DNA of 45,684 nt, taken from Desulfuromonadales bacterium (lineage in GTDB: Bacteria; Desulfobacterota; Desulfuromonadia; Desulfuromonadales; Syntrophotaleaceae). The first letter of the stretch is position 1. Every line of letters starts with the position of its first letter. Shown in pieces: positions 1 through 8,205 of the stretch. A program made the translations under genes and the position numbers. Under the pieces are notes generated by a model. That model was not told the DNA's origin. It worked only from the letters and a program-made list of their open reading frames with translations, and did not search any database. The stretch lies in assembly GCA_013619105.1 (NCBI GenBank), contig JABXKU010000029.1, positions 1-45,684 of the forward strand, read 5' to 3'.

Positions 1-1
1 C

Positions 2-219
<218 letters not shown>

Positions 220-323
220 AATCAAACCGGCCATTAAAACAAAAACAACCTTTCTCGGCCTTAACTTTCGTCGCTTCGGCACTGAAACATCAATTAGTCT
301 GCAGCCTCTGGGGGATTTTTGGT

Positions 324-354
324 ACAAAGGCCACCGAATTTCGGCGGCCTTTGT
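324..354. terminator. Strong hairpin downstream of draG; possible terminator
   Basis: ACAAAGGCC pairs with GGCCTTTGT, and an inner CCGAA/TTCGG extends the stem. It lies about 75 nt past the draG stop on the minus strand. No clean T-run follows on either strand, so intrinsic termination is uncertain. The rest of 212-429 shows no gene. Confidence 0.4.
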
Positions 355-429
355 ATAAGATGAGTGAGTGTACGGAAAGGCTTAGTGGTTTTGCCACTGG
401 CCATAATGAGAAAAACATCCGGTCCTCTG

Positions 430-1347
430 TTAAAACTGCCGCCCAAGTGGAGACATATCCACCAAACGCTCGGCCAATACTTCGATCTCCTTACGTACCT
501 CCGGATCGAGTTTTTTATGCCATTTTTTCGGCAGAGAATCCAACCCGTAAAAGGCCCCGGCAATCATCCCGGCAATGGCCCCGGTAGTGTCAGCATCCCC
601 CCCCTGGTTGACCACTCCGACCAAACACTCTTCAAAATTGGCCGTACCAAAGAAATAGTGAAAAACCGTCTGCATGGTCTCTACCACGTAGGCCGAGGCA
701 CCACCCCGGTAGCGCCTGCACTGAAATTTTGGACATTCACTGTACAGTTCGCGGACAAGACTATGTAATGATGGCCGATCCGCACCAAGAATAGCCTGTT
801 GAACCAGCCGACCAATGGTTATACAGGCGGCATCAGACAGTTTGTTGTTATGGGTCAGGCGAGCCTGGTCGACAGCCTGTGCCCTGAGCAGCTCCTCGTC
901 ACCCAGGGCAAACAGGGCCACCGGCGCCATACGCATGGCGGCTCCGTTGCCGGCATCCTGATCGCTGTATTCCTTGCCGATTTCCCCTTTGATAATGTAA
1001 CGGCTGATACTACGGCGGCAGGTGGAACCGACATCAACGGGGCGGCCTTTGAGCCATTCGGCAAAGAGTTCCATGATCCGAACTCGATCCCAACTGCCGG
1101 TTTCATCGATAGCCCGGGCAATACACAGGCTCATCTGCGTGTCATCGGTGACCTGACCGGCCTTGAGATTCAGCCAACCACCACCAATGATCTTGTTATG
1201 CACCTTGTGTCGATAACGGATTTCACCCGGCAGCAAAAATTCCGTGGTCGCTCCCAGAGCATCCCCCAGGGCCAGGCCTAAAAAAGCCGCTTGGGCCCGG
1301 TCCAGAATCTCGTCCCGTTTTATATTCGGGTTTTTGAAATCAGCCAC
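430..1347 (-). CDS. draG: ADP-ribosyl-[dinitrogen reductase] glycohydrolase
   Basis: 305 residues of the ADP-ribosylglycohydrolase family. In characterised systems DraG removes ADP-ribose from an arginine of nitrogenase Fe protein and so reactivates nitrogenase. The metal-binding signatures are present: TDDTQ near residues 67-71 and GGDADTTG near 249-256. FLGLALGDALGATTE at the N-terminus is also typical. The start overlaps the 3' end of draT by 8 nt, so the pair is probably translationally coupled. The partner draT is adjacent, which separates this from generic ADP-ribosylglycohydrolases. Cytoplasmic. Nitrogenase genes themselves are not in the window. Confidence 0.93.
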   Translation of the reverse strand: MADFKNPNIKRDEILDRAQAAFLGLALGDALGATTEFLLPGEIRYRHKVHNKIIGGGWLNLKAGQVTDDTQMSLCIARAIDETGSWDRVRIMELFAEWLKGRPVDVGSTCRRSISRYIIKGEIGKEYSDQDAGNGAAMRMAPVALFALGDEELLRAQAVDQARLTHNNKLSDAACITIGRLVQQAILGADRPSLHSLVRELYSECPKFQCRRYRGGASAYVVETMQTVFHYFFGTANFEECLVGVVNQGGDADTTGAIAGMIAGAFYGLDSLPKKWHKKLDPEVRKEIEVLAERLVDMSPLGRQF

Positions 1348-2134
1348 CGATCATCACCTCGACTTCGCATTCACCACCGATCACCAAATATTCCTCCTCT
1401 CCCTGCAGCCGAGCCGTGGGCAGCAGGCCGTTAAAAAAAACGATTTTGGACAAAGGAATTTCGGTCTTTAACACTCGGCTACCAAATTCCCAAGCCCGTT
1501 CGAAATCGCCGGTAAAGGAATTAAGGTTATTGAGACGCATCAGACAGTGATGCTTGTCAATCTGTTCGAGAATGACGTGTTCTTCAAAACCGTAAACTCC
1601 CCGATAGAGAGTGAAATGCTTTTGTTCAGGAAACCGTCGCTGCAACTCGTACTGGGTGAATTCATAGAGCACATCAAGTTGCTGATGAATGGCACTGGTG
1701 CGGGCCGCGCCGCGCATGCGCTGCACTAAAAAATGAAAATATCCTTCCGAGTGTGGATCCTCGATGGGTACCTCGTGGTAGGTCGGGTGCAAGCCAAAAC
1801 GACTTTCGACCCACCCCTTAAGAACCGCACCCGCCCGCCCGTTGGAGTCGAACATCCAGCCTCTCAAAAAACGCAGATAGCTGTTTTTGAGACTCTTGCG
1901 CCCACTGACCGACTTCTGCTGTTGCCACTGATGAAGTTGAAAGGTCACATCCATGAAATCGTTGAAGATGTTCGCCCGTCTGGCTTCGTCAGACTCCTCC
2001 TCCAGACGTTCAAACAACAACCGATTGGCCTGGCGAACCCCCTGAATTTCCAGAGTTTTCGGCTGACAGTTAAAATGGCGCGAGGCTATGGCCCATGGGG
2101 GAAGGTTGCATAGATTGAGAGAAGCAGTGGACAT
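1340..2134 (-). CDS. draT: NAD+--dinitrogen-reductase ADP-D-ribosyltransferase
   Basis: 264 residues matching DraT. The family transfers ADP-ribose from NAD+ to nitrogenase Fe protein, switching it off under ammonium or energy stress. The N-terminus (LNLCNLPPWAIASRHFN), an FLRGWMFDSNGRAGAVLKGWVESRFG-like block (residues about 95-120) and LYRGVYGFEE in the second half are characteristic. The start ATG overlaps the stop of the upstream ANTAR gene (TGATG), and the 3' end overlaps draG. This gives one operon: ANTAR regulator, draT, draG. Length is normal for the family and no key region is missing. Confidence 0.92.
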   Translation of the reverse strand: MSTASLNLCNLPPWAIASRHFNCQPKTLEIQGVRQANRLLFERLEEESDEARRANIFNDFMDVTFQLHQWQQQKSVSGRKSLKNSYLRFLRGWMFDSNGRAGAVLKGWVESRFGLHPTYHEVPIEDPHSEGYFHFLVQRMRGAARTSAIHQQLDVLYEFTQYELQRRFPEQKHFTLYRGVYGFEEHVILEQIDKHHCLMRLNNLNSFTGDFERAWEFGSRVLKTEIPLSKIVFFNGLLPTARLQGEEEYLVIGGECEVEVMIGG

Positions 2135-2706
2135 CAGCCGACCATACCGTCGGTCAGAAGAATGGCCTCGGCCACTTGCCGCAAGCTCTTACGATTATTC
2201 ATCGCCATCTTCTGCAACCGGCGGTAGGCATCTTCTTCGGAAAGGCCGTTTTTCATCAGCACCCCCTTGGCCTTTTCAATTACCTTGCGGGTCTCCAGGG
2301 TGTCCTTGAGTTTGTCGACCTCATCCCGCAAACTCGATTCGCAGACGAAGTGGTGAATGGCCAGATCGACGGCCGGATGGAACTGCTCTTCCCGAAAAGG
2401 CTTGACCACATAATTCATCACCCCGGCAAGTCGCGCCCTCTCGATGGTCTCGGTATCTGTTTTTCCGGTCAGCAAAACGATCGGCGCCGGAGCCTTTGTG
2501 CTGATAATTTCAGCAGCAGTAATACCGTCCATGACCGGCATCCCAACATCCATCACGATCAACAACGGCTTATGGGCGATGGCGAAATCGACGGCCTGCT
2601 GACCATTTTCCGCTTCGATGATATCCGTAAACCCGTAACTGACCAGCGCTTCTGCGACTTGCCGGCGATTCTCAACCTTGTCATCGACTACCAGTGCTTT
2701 TTTCAC
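2134..2706 (-). CDS. ANTAR-domain response regulator (AmiR/NasT type)
   Basis: 190 residues: a receiver domain (about 1-118, phospho-acceptor Asp53 in VMDVGMPVMDG, conserved Lys in VVKPF), a short coiled linker, then an ANTAR RNA-binding domain (about 125-185, with VIEKAKGVLM, GLSEEDAYRRLQ and an AxxNRKSLRQVAEAIL helix). ANTAR proteins act as antiterminators by binding paired hairpins in leader RNAs. The start is GTG with a GGAGG 9 nt upstream. No kinase gene is adjacent. Coupling to draT-draG points to nitrogen control; Geobacter is known to use an ANTAR regulator (GnfR) for nitrogen fixation, but orthology is not established here. NasT is an alternative label. Confidence 0.88.
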   Translation of the reverse strand: MKKALVVDDKVENRRQVAEALVSYGFTDIIEAENGQQAVDFAIAHKPLLIVMDVGMPVMDGITAAEIISTKAPAPIVLLTGKTDTETIERARLAGVMNYVVKPFREEQFHPAVDLAIHHFVCESSLRDEVDKLKDTLETRKVIEKAKGVLMKNGLSEEDAYRRLQKMAMNNRKSLRQVAEAILLTDGMVG

Positions 2707-2773
2707 GAAATCATTCCTCCAGCCTTTTTGTCATAAGGTTGATAACAAACGTGCGAATCTTCGCTGGTGGCTT

Positions 2774-2791
2774 TTGCATATTCAATGCCGC
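2774..2791 (-). promoter_or_regulatory. Sigma-54-like -24/-12 candidate upstream of the ANTAR-draT-draG operon
   Basis: On the minus strand the stretch reads GCGGCATTGAATATGCAA, with GG and GC separated by exactly 10 nt, the spacing of sigma-54 promoters (consensus TGGCAC...TTGC). The flanking match is imperfect (CGG rather than TGG, ATGC rather than TTGC). It would place the start of transcription about 57 nt before the GTG codon. Weak by sequence alone; supported mainly by the nitrogen-control context. Confidence 0.3.
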
Positions 2792-2851
2792 TATCCTGTG
2801 CGGCTCAAAATCCGGCGCCCGGAATCTGCCCCGGGTAAATCTCCAAAGAAA

Positions 2852-2876
2852 AAGGCCCCTTACATCAAGGGGCCTT
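2852..2876 (-). terminator. Intrinsic terminator after citrate synthase
   Basis: A 9-bp perfect stem (AAGGCCCCT/AGGGGCCTT) with a 7-nt loop, followed on the minus strand by a TTTTT run. It lies about 40 nt past the citrate synthase stop and separates that gene from the ANTAR operon. Confidence 0.85.
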
Positions 2877-2913
2877 AAATTTCAATATTTTAGATTTAGG
2901 ATTACAAGGGAGG

Positions 2914-4218
2914 TCAACCGTTTCTGGCGGCCTCTTCGAGCATATCCAGGGTAACCGACTTGGGACGCTCCAGAGGATATCCTAGAGCCCGGTCCCAGGT
3001 GATATTGGCCAGCACTCCGATGGCACGACCGACGGCAAATAGCACGGTATAAAAATCGTATTCGGTAACCCCATAGTGCCACTGGATGACCCCGGACTGG
3101 GCATCGACGTTGGGCCAGGGGTTGCGGGCCTTGCCGTGCTCCATAAGAATCTTGGGCGCCACCCGATAGATCATCTGCACCAGTTGAAACATGGGATCGT
3201 CGGGCAGGTGCTTTTCGCAAAAGGTCATCTGGGCGGTAAAACGTGGGTCGGTTTTACGCAGCACAGCGTGACCGTAGCCGGGAATGACCTGACCGCTGTT
3301 TAAGGTCTGCCAAAGGAACTCGGTCAATTCAGCCTCGGTGGGCAACTTGCCGCCAAGCTTTTTCATGACCCCCTGAATCCAGCGTAGCACCTCCTGATTA
3401 GCCAGGCCATGCAAGGGGCCAGAGAGGCCGTTGATGCCAGCGGAAAAGCTATAATAGGCATCGGCCAGGGCCGAGGCCACCAAGCGAGTCGTGTGGGCCG
3501 AGACATTACCCGATTCGTGGTCCGAATGGAGAATGAAATACATCCGCGCCAGATCGTCATAAGGAGCCGCGATACCCATCATGTGGGCGAAATTACCTCC
3601 CAGGTCGAGCTTGGCATCAGCGACAATCGGTGAATCGTCACGATACTTAAGCCGATAGATAAAGGCGGCAATACCCGGCAGCCTAGCGAGCAGGTCGCTG
3701 GCGTCTTCGTACATAGGATCCCAGTAATCCAGCTTGCTCATGCCTTCAGTATAGCGCCGGGCGAAAACCGACTCCCCCTGCATGGCCACCACAGCCGCCG
3801 ACAGCATGGCCATAGGATGAAGATCGCGGGGCATGGCCCGCAGCGCATCGAACACATACTGGGGAATCTGCTGGCGACGCTGAAAGTCAGCCACGACCTC
3901 AAGAGTCTGTTGCTCCGTTGGTACTTCACCGGTCAGCAGGTAATACCAGAACCCTTCCACATAAGGGTAGACGGAGCCAGGTGCCTTAGGCAATACGTCA
4001 AAGGTCTCGGGAATAGTACGCCCACGAAAACGAACCCCCTCTTCAGGATCGAGGTAGGAAATATCGGTAACCAGACATTTGATACCTCGAGCACCGCCGA
4101 TAACTTGACCGATGGTGACCTGATCAAACAATACCTTGCCATGTTTCTGTAGCAACTGTTTGACCCGTGGGCGCTGTTCAAGTATTTTTTTATGGAGAAT
4201 ATCTTTCAGACCTGCCAT
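2914..4218 (-). CDS. gltA: Citrate synthase, eukaryotic-like (Si) type
   Basis: 434 residues. It condenses oxaloacetate and acetyl-CoA to citrate, the entry step of the TCA cycle. Active-site blocks are visible: NGLSGPLHGLANQEVL (substrate His), PGYGHAVLRKTDPR (second His) and an ITWDRALGYPLERPKSV C-terminus. The N-terminus (LKDILHKKILEQRP...) and GTIPE-like GRTIPE block resemble mitochondrial citrate synthases more than E. coli GltA, as established for Geobacteraceae. Start supported by AAGGAG 7 nt upstream. It is transcribed alone, divergently from dusB-ntrBC, and ended by a terminator at 2852-2876. Confidence 0.93.
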   Translation of the reverse strand: MAGLKDILHKKILEQRPRVKQLLQKHGKVLFDQVTIGQVIGGARGIKCLVTDISYLDPEEGVRFRGRTIPETFDVLPKAPGSVYPYVEGFWYYLLTGEVPTEQQTLEVVADFQRRQQIPQYVFDALRAMPRDLHPMAMLSAAVVAMQGESVFARRYTEGMSKLDYWDPMYEDASDLLARLPGIAAFIYRLKYRDDSPIVADAKLDLGGNFAHMMGIAAPYDDLARMYFILHSDHESGNVSAHTTRLVASALADAYYSFSAGINGLSGPLHGLANQEVLRWIQGVMKKLGGKLPTEAELTEFLWQTLNSGQVIPGYGHAVLRKTDPRFTAQMTFCEKHLPDDPMFQLVQMIYRVAPKILMEHGKARNPWPNVDAQSGVIQWHYGVTEYDFYTVLFAVGRAIGVLANITWDRALGYPLERPKSVTLDMLEEAARNG

Positions 4219-4282
4219 CGTTGTTCTCCTTCATCAAAAATCGGCCGTCTGGAAACCGCGAATGCTTCGATTTTCCGAACCG

Positions 4283-4310
4283 AATATAATGGTAGTTCTT
4301 GGCGGTGCAA
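4283..4310 (-). promoter_or_regulatory. Candidate sigma-70 promoter for citrate synthase
   Basis: On the minus strand TTGCAC (-35) and TATATT (-10, 5/6 match) are separated by 16 nt, about 65 nt upstream of the start codon. The -35 match is only partial. Confidence 0.35.
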
Positions 4311-4321
4311 TAGGCCTGTCG

Positions 4322-4387
4322 TTTACTTAGTTATGATAACAATATACTGAAAATGCTACTTTTTTACAACTTCCCACGCTAAGTAAA
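4322..4387. repeat. Distant 9-bp inverted repeat between divergent gltA and dusB
   Basis: TTTACTTAG at 4322-4330 and CTAAGTAAA at 4379-4387 are perfect inverted copies 48 nt apart, bracketing an AT-rich segment in the divergent intergenic region. They could be paired operator half-sites or chance in AT-rich DNA. Confidence 0.35.
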
Positions 4388-4452
4388 TACCGATATCTTG
4401 CTTTGTATCCTGCTGATTTTTCATTCCCCTTCGGCCTCTGGCCGTGCTAAAT

Positions 4453-4469
4453 TGCATATTTATTATGCA
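4453..4469. promoter_or_regulatory. Palindrome just upstream of dusB
   Basis: TGCATA and TATGCA flank a 5-nt spacer, ending 17 nt before the dusB ATG, so it would overlap the promoter or early transcript. No clear Shine-Dalgarno lies before dusB, so this site may matter for expression. Function unknown. Confidence 0.35.
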
Positions 4470-4486
4470 GAAACTGATTTAATTTT

Positions 4487-5461
4487 ATGCACATTGGTTC
4501 TCTTCACTTAAAAAACAATATTCTACTGGCCCCGTTGGCTGGCATCACAGACCTGCCTTATCGCCTAACTATGCGACGTTACGGCATTGGTCTGGCATTC
4601 ACTGAAATGATTAGCGCCAATGGCTTAATTCGTGCAGGCCGCAATAGTGAAGCGCTTTTGCTTAGCACAGCGGAAGATCACCCCCTGGGAGTTCAACTTT
4701 TTGGTGATGACCCCCAGATTCTTGCCAAGGCAGCGGCCCAGGTCGAAAACCGTGGCCAACTGATTGACCTGAACCTCGGTTGTCCGGTGAAAAAGGTAGT
4801 CCGCTCCGGAGCCGGCAGCGCCCTGTTGCAGGACCCCGCCAAGGTTGGGCAGATTGTAGCGGCTGTGCGGCGCGTCATAAGTTGCCCACTCACGGTTAAA
4901 CTACGATCCGGCTGGGACAGCTCATCGATTAACTATCTGGAGGTCGGCCGCATTGCCGAGGCAGAGGGTGCCGATGCCCTAACCCTGCATCCCCGCACCC
5001 GCAGCCAAGCTTTCTCTGGCCAGGCCGACTGGAGTCATATCGCAAAACTCAAGCAAGCGGTGTCCGTACCAGTGATTGGCAGCGGAGATATCGCCAGCGC
5101 CGAGGACGCGTTGACCATGCTCGCCGAAACCGGTTGCGACGGCGTGATGCTGGGCCGTGGCTGCTACGGCAACCCCTGGTTGGTAAGCTCGATTCTGGCA
5201 AGACAGGCGGGCCAAGCCTTCGAGGCTCCCGACCCATTGCAACGTCTTGAAGCCGTACAGAGCCACATTGAATTATTCGTCTGCCACTTTGGAGAGCACA
5301 AAGCCCTCTTCGACATGCGCAAACACCTTTGTTGGTATTCACGGGGGTTGCCCAAAGCCGCCGCTTTCCGCACCTTGATCAACGGAACCCGCTCTTTTGC
5401 CGAACTACAGCAAGCCACGAAAGACTTCTTTCAGGCGGCTGTAGACCTCGTGGAGAATTAA
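4487..5461 (+). CDS. dusB: tRNA-dihydrouridine synthase (DusB/NifR3 family)
   Basis: 324 residues, FMN-dependent TIM-barrel enzyme that reduces specific uridines in the tRNA D-loop. Visible: LLAPLAGITDLPYR at the N-terminus, the catalytic Cys99 in NLGCPVKKV, the phosphate/FMN-binding VIGSGDI and GVMLGRGCYGNPWL near residues 195-230, and a C-terminal helical domain containing KHLCWYSRGLP. It begins a plus-strand operon: ntrB follows after 4 nt and ntrC after about 57 more. The order dusB(nifR3)-ntrB-ntrC is classical in alphaproteobacteria. No obvious ribosome-binding site precedes the ATG. Confidence 0.92.
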   Translation: MHIGSLHLKNNILLAPLAGITDLPYRLTMRRYGIGLAFTEMISANGLIRAGRNSEALLLSTAEDHPLGVQLFGDDPQILAKAAAQVENRGQLIDLNLGCPVKKVVRSGAGSALLQDPAKVGQIVAAVRRVISCPLTVKLRSGWDSSSINYLEVGRIAEAEGADALTLHPRTRSQAFSGQADWSHIAKLKQAVSVPVIGSGDIASAEDALTMLAETGCDGVMLGRGCYGNPWLVSSILARQAGQAFEAPDPLQRLEAVQSHIELFVCHFGEHKALFDMRKHLCWYSRGLPKAAAFRTLINGTRSFAELQQATKDFFQAAVDLVEN

Positions 5462-5465
5462 CACT

Positions 5466-6587
5466 ATGGCTGTTATTCCCAAAGATGCCGCCCTCTACCT
5501 GCGGGTACTGGAGAATATGGAAGAAGCGGTCATTGCTATTGATCGTCATGGAAATATTGTCCTCTACAACCCCGCCGCCCAGATATGCACCGGCCTATCG
5601 GAAAAACAGGCTCTAGGAAAATCCTTTAAGACCCTGTTTAAAAAGCAGGCTAAGCTCCTCGAATTGGTCGATACAGCACTGGTAAAAAGCCGTTCCCTGT
5701 TCAGCCATGAGGACCTGATGCTGGCGCGCTCCTCAGGAATCCCTCTGCCCGTGCGGGTTTCCCTTTCTCCCAATTTTGACCAAAATGGCGACCCCGACGG
5801 AGTTATCCTGATGCTGCGGGATCTCACCCAGGTTCGGGAACTGCAGGATGCCATTCGTCGCTCGGAAACGCTCTCGATGCTGGGGACTCTGGCAGCAGGC
5901 CTGGCCCATGAGATCAAGAACCCCCTGGGGGGCATCAAGGGGGCAGCGCAACTACTTAATATGGAATTGCCGCCAGAGAGCACCCTGAAAGAGTATACCT
6001 CGGTCATGACCCGTGAAGTCGACCGAGTCAACGATCTTATTGAAAACATGCTCGACCTGGCGCGGCCACCTTCGCCACGCCTAGGTGCGGTGAATCTTGG
6101 CCGGCTACTCTCTGACATCGTCTTATTGCAAAAGGAGAGTCAGCGCCCCAAAGAGGTCGAATTCCAGCTGCTTCTCGACCCGAGCATCCCAGCCATTCGC
6201 TCCGACGATAAATTGCTGATCAGGCTTTTTCTCAACCTGATCAAAAATGCCGCCGAAGCCGTCGACCACGGTGGCAAGGTTATCATCTGCAGTCGCATTG
6301 CCTCTCAGTTTCGCTACAATAAGCCCGGTGAAAAACCGGTACCCCTGGTAGTGATCGAAGTTAAAGATAACGGCCCCGGCATCACGCCGGAGCAGATGGA
6401 ACATATGTTTACCCCTTTTTACACCACCAAAGATCGTGGCACCGGCCTCGGTCTCGCCATCTGCCAGAAGATCGTTAGCGATCACGGCGGCTTTCTCAAG
6501 GTAGAGAGCAAACCCGGAGAAGGAACTCAATTCTCCGTTTCACTACCCATGCTGCGCCCCATAGCGAATCCGGTGGTCACCCCCTAA
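5466..6587 (+). CDS. ntrB: Nitrogen-regulation sensor histidine kinase NtrB-like
   Basis: 373 residues, soluble. A PAS domain (about 10-120; YLRVLENMEEAVIAIDRHGNIVLYNPAA) precedes the dimerisation/phospho-acceptor domain (His148 in LAHEIKNPLGGIKGAAQLL) and an ATPase domain with N-box LFLNLIKNAAEA, G1 DNGPGI and G2 GTGLGLAICQKIVSDHGG. There are no membrane segments, as expected for NtrB. It would phosphorylate the NtrC-like regulator encoded directly downstream. The gene starts 4 nt after dusB. Function as nitrogen sensor is inferred from the dusB-ntrBC order and domain layout; a generic PAS kinase partnered with a sigma-54 activator is the alternative. Confidence 0.85.
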   Translation: MAVIPKDAALYLRVLENMEEAVIAIDRHGNIVLYNPAAQICTGLSEKQALGKSFKTLFKKQAKLLELVDTALVKSRSLFSHEDLMLARSSGIPLPVRVSLSPNFDQNGDPDGVILMLRDLTQVRELQDAIRRSETLSMLGTLAAGLAHEIKNPLGGIKGAAQLLNMELPPESTLKEYTSVMTREVDRVNDLIENMLDLARPPSPRLGAVNLGRLLSDIVLLQKESQRPKEVEFQLLLDPSIPAIRSDDKLLIRLFLNLIKNAAEAVDHGGKVIICSRIASQFRYNKPGEKPVPLVVIEVKDNGPGITPEQMEHMFTPFYTTKDRGTGLGLAICQKIVSDHGGFLKVESKPGEGTQFSVSLPMLRPIANPVVTP

Positions 6588-6644
6588 TGAGCGACGGGAT
6601 TTTCCCTTCGCCTCTATGAGATTTTCAAAGAAAGGTTTGCCTCT

Positions 6645-8078
6645 ATGTCCATCCAGCGAATTCTGGTAGCGGATGACGAACAGAGTATCTCCTGGGTTCT
6701 AGCCAAGGCTTTGACCAAAAAGGGTTTTATCGTCGATACGGTGGCCGACGGCACCGCCGCCAAAGCCCAGGTTGAAAAGAACGCCTACGACATGGCGATC
6801 CTTGACATCAAAATGCCAGGCATTTCGGGACTAGATCTGCTCAGTGAATTTCGCGAGCAGAGGCCTGAGATGATGGTTATCATCATGACCGCAGAGTCGA
6901 CCATGAAAAATGCCGTTGAGGCCATGCGCCTTGGCGCCTATGACTATCTCACCAAACCCTTTGATCTTGATGCCCTCGATGCCATCATCCTAAAAGCGCA
7001 AAACGCTTCTTCGGCTAACTCCGAAATAAAACGCCTCAAGAACGAAATAAAGGATCAGTATCACCTCGATCGGACTATCATCGGCAAGAGCCAACCGATG
7101 CAAGACATCTACAAGATTCTTGGTCGTGTCGCTCCGACCGATGTCACTGTACTGGTCACCGGTGAAAGCGGCACAGGCAAAGAGTTGGTAGCGCGGGCCA
7201 TTCACTACAACAGTCCCCGTCTAGGTAAAGCATTTCTCGCCCTGAACTGTGCAGCTATCCCCAGCGAACTCCTCGAAAGCGAACTGTTTGGTTACGAAAA
7301 AGGGGCCTTCACCGGCGCTAACGAACGGAAAATCGGTAAATTCGAGCAGGCCAGCGGAGGCACCCTGTTTCTCGACGAGATCGGCGATATGCCTCTTGAC
7401 TTGCAAGCCAAGTTGCTTCGGGTTCTACAGGAAAAGGAAATCACCCGCACCGGCGGTAACACCTCTATCTCTGTCGATGTGCGCATCGTCGCCGCCACCA
7501 ATCAGAACTTGGAAGAACAGGTCCGCACCCGGCATTTCCGTGAAGACCTCTACTATCGCCTCAACGTGGTACCGATCAATATTCCGCCCTTGCGTGAGAG
7601 GCGCAGCGACATCCCGCTGCTGGTTGACTATTTTATCCCCCGCACTCAGCAGGAGCTTAACGTTCAGACCCGTGGCTGCACCAAAGAAGCCATGGAACTG
7701 CTCATGCGTCATGACTGGCCAGGCAACATCCGTGAATTGGAGAACAGCCTGCGTAGAGCAGCGCTGCTTTCTGCCGATGCTCTATTGATCCCAGAGGACT
7801 TCCCAGGCCTGCAGCCTCAAGGGGTGGCAGCAGAGGTCGATGAATCGCTTGAAGCACTGATCGCCAAAAAGTTGCGTAGCAGTTTTGCACAGATGGATGT
7901 ACAGGAGCTAGACAACCTATACGAAATGGTCATGCATCAGATGGAGCGGCCGCTAATCAAAATCATCCTGGAGAAAACCCGCTCCAATCAGGTGCGTGCT
8001 TCAGAAATCCTCGGTATCAACCGCAATACCCTGCGCAAGAAGATCCAGACTCTGGATATCGACATCAAGAATGTCTGA
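6645..8078 (+). CDS. ntrC: Sigma-54-dependent response regulator NtrC-like
   Basis: 477 residues: receiver domain (Asp54 in AILDIKMPG, Lys in LTKPFD), central AAA+ domain with Walker A GESGTGKE (about 172), the sigma-54-contacting GAFTGA loop (about 219), Walker B GTLFLDEIGDMP, and a C-terminal Fis-type helix-turn-helix (SEILGINRNTLRKKI). It would oligomerise on phosphorylation by NtrB and activate RNA polymerase-sigma-54 at nitrogen-responsive promoters. It is the last gene of dusB-ntrB-ntrC and is followed by a strong terminator. Length and all motifs are normal. Confidence 0.9.
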   Translation: MSIQRILVADDEQSISWVLAKALTKKGFIVDTVADGTAAKAQVEKNAYDMAILDIKMPGISGLDLLSEFREQRPEMMVIIMTAESTMKNAVEAMRLGAYDYLTKPFDLDALDAIILKAQNASSANSEIKRLKNEIKDQYHLDRTIIGKSQPMQDIYKILGRVAPTDVTVLVTGESGTGKELVARAIHYNSPRLGKAFLALNCAAIPSELLESELFGYEKGAFTGANERKIGKFEQASGGTLFLDEIGDMPLDLQAKLLRVLQEKEITRTGGNTSISVDVRIVAATNQNLEEQVRTRHFREDLYYRLNVVPINIPPLRERRSDIPLLVDYFIPRTQQELNVQTRGCTKEAMELLMRHDWPGNIRELENSLRRAALLSADALLIPEDFPGLQPQGVAAEVDESLEALIAKKLRSSFAQMDVQELDNLYEMVMHQMERPLIKIILEKTRSNQVRASEILGINRNTLRKKIQTLDIDIKNV

Positions 8079-8128
8079 TCCGATTAACCGATAACCCCTT
8101 CTATTCAATCTATGAGGGTGCCAAAAAA

Positions 8129-8158
8129 AATCCCCCAGCCCTAATGGGTTGGGGGATT
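8129..8158. terminator. Bidirectional terminator between ntrC and dnaB
   Basis: AATCCCCCAGCCC pairs with GGGTTGGGGGATT (13 bp, one G-T) around a 4-nt loop. An A-run precedes it and a T-rich tract follows, so it can end both converging transcripts (ntrC on plus, dnaB on minus). Confidence 0.9.
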
Positions 8159-8205
8159 TATTATTTTATTTGGAATAAGCAACAAGCCACCAGGAAGATC
8201 CTTGG

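Noticed and set aside
4430-4460. Sigma-54 promoter upstream of dusB-ntrBC
   Set aside because: A GG and GC pair is present but separated by 12 nt instead of 10, so it does not fit the -24/-12 geometry.
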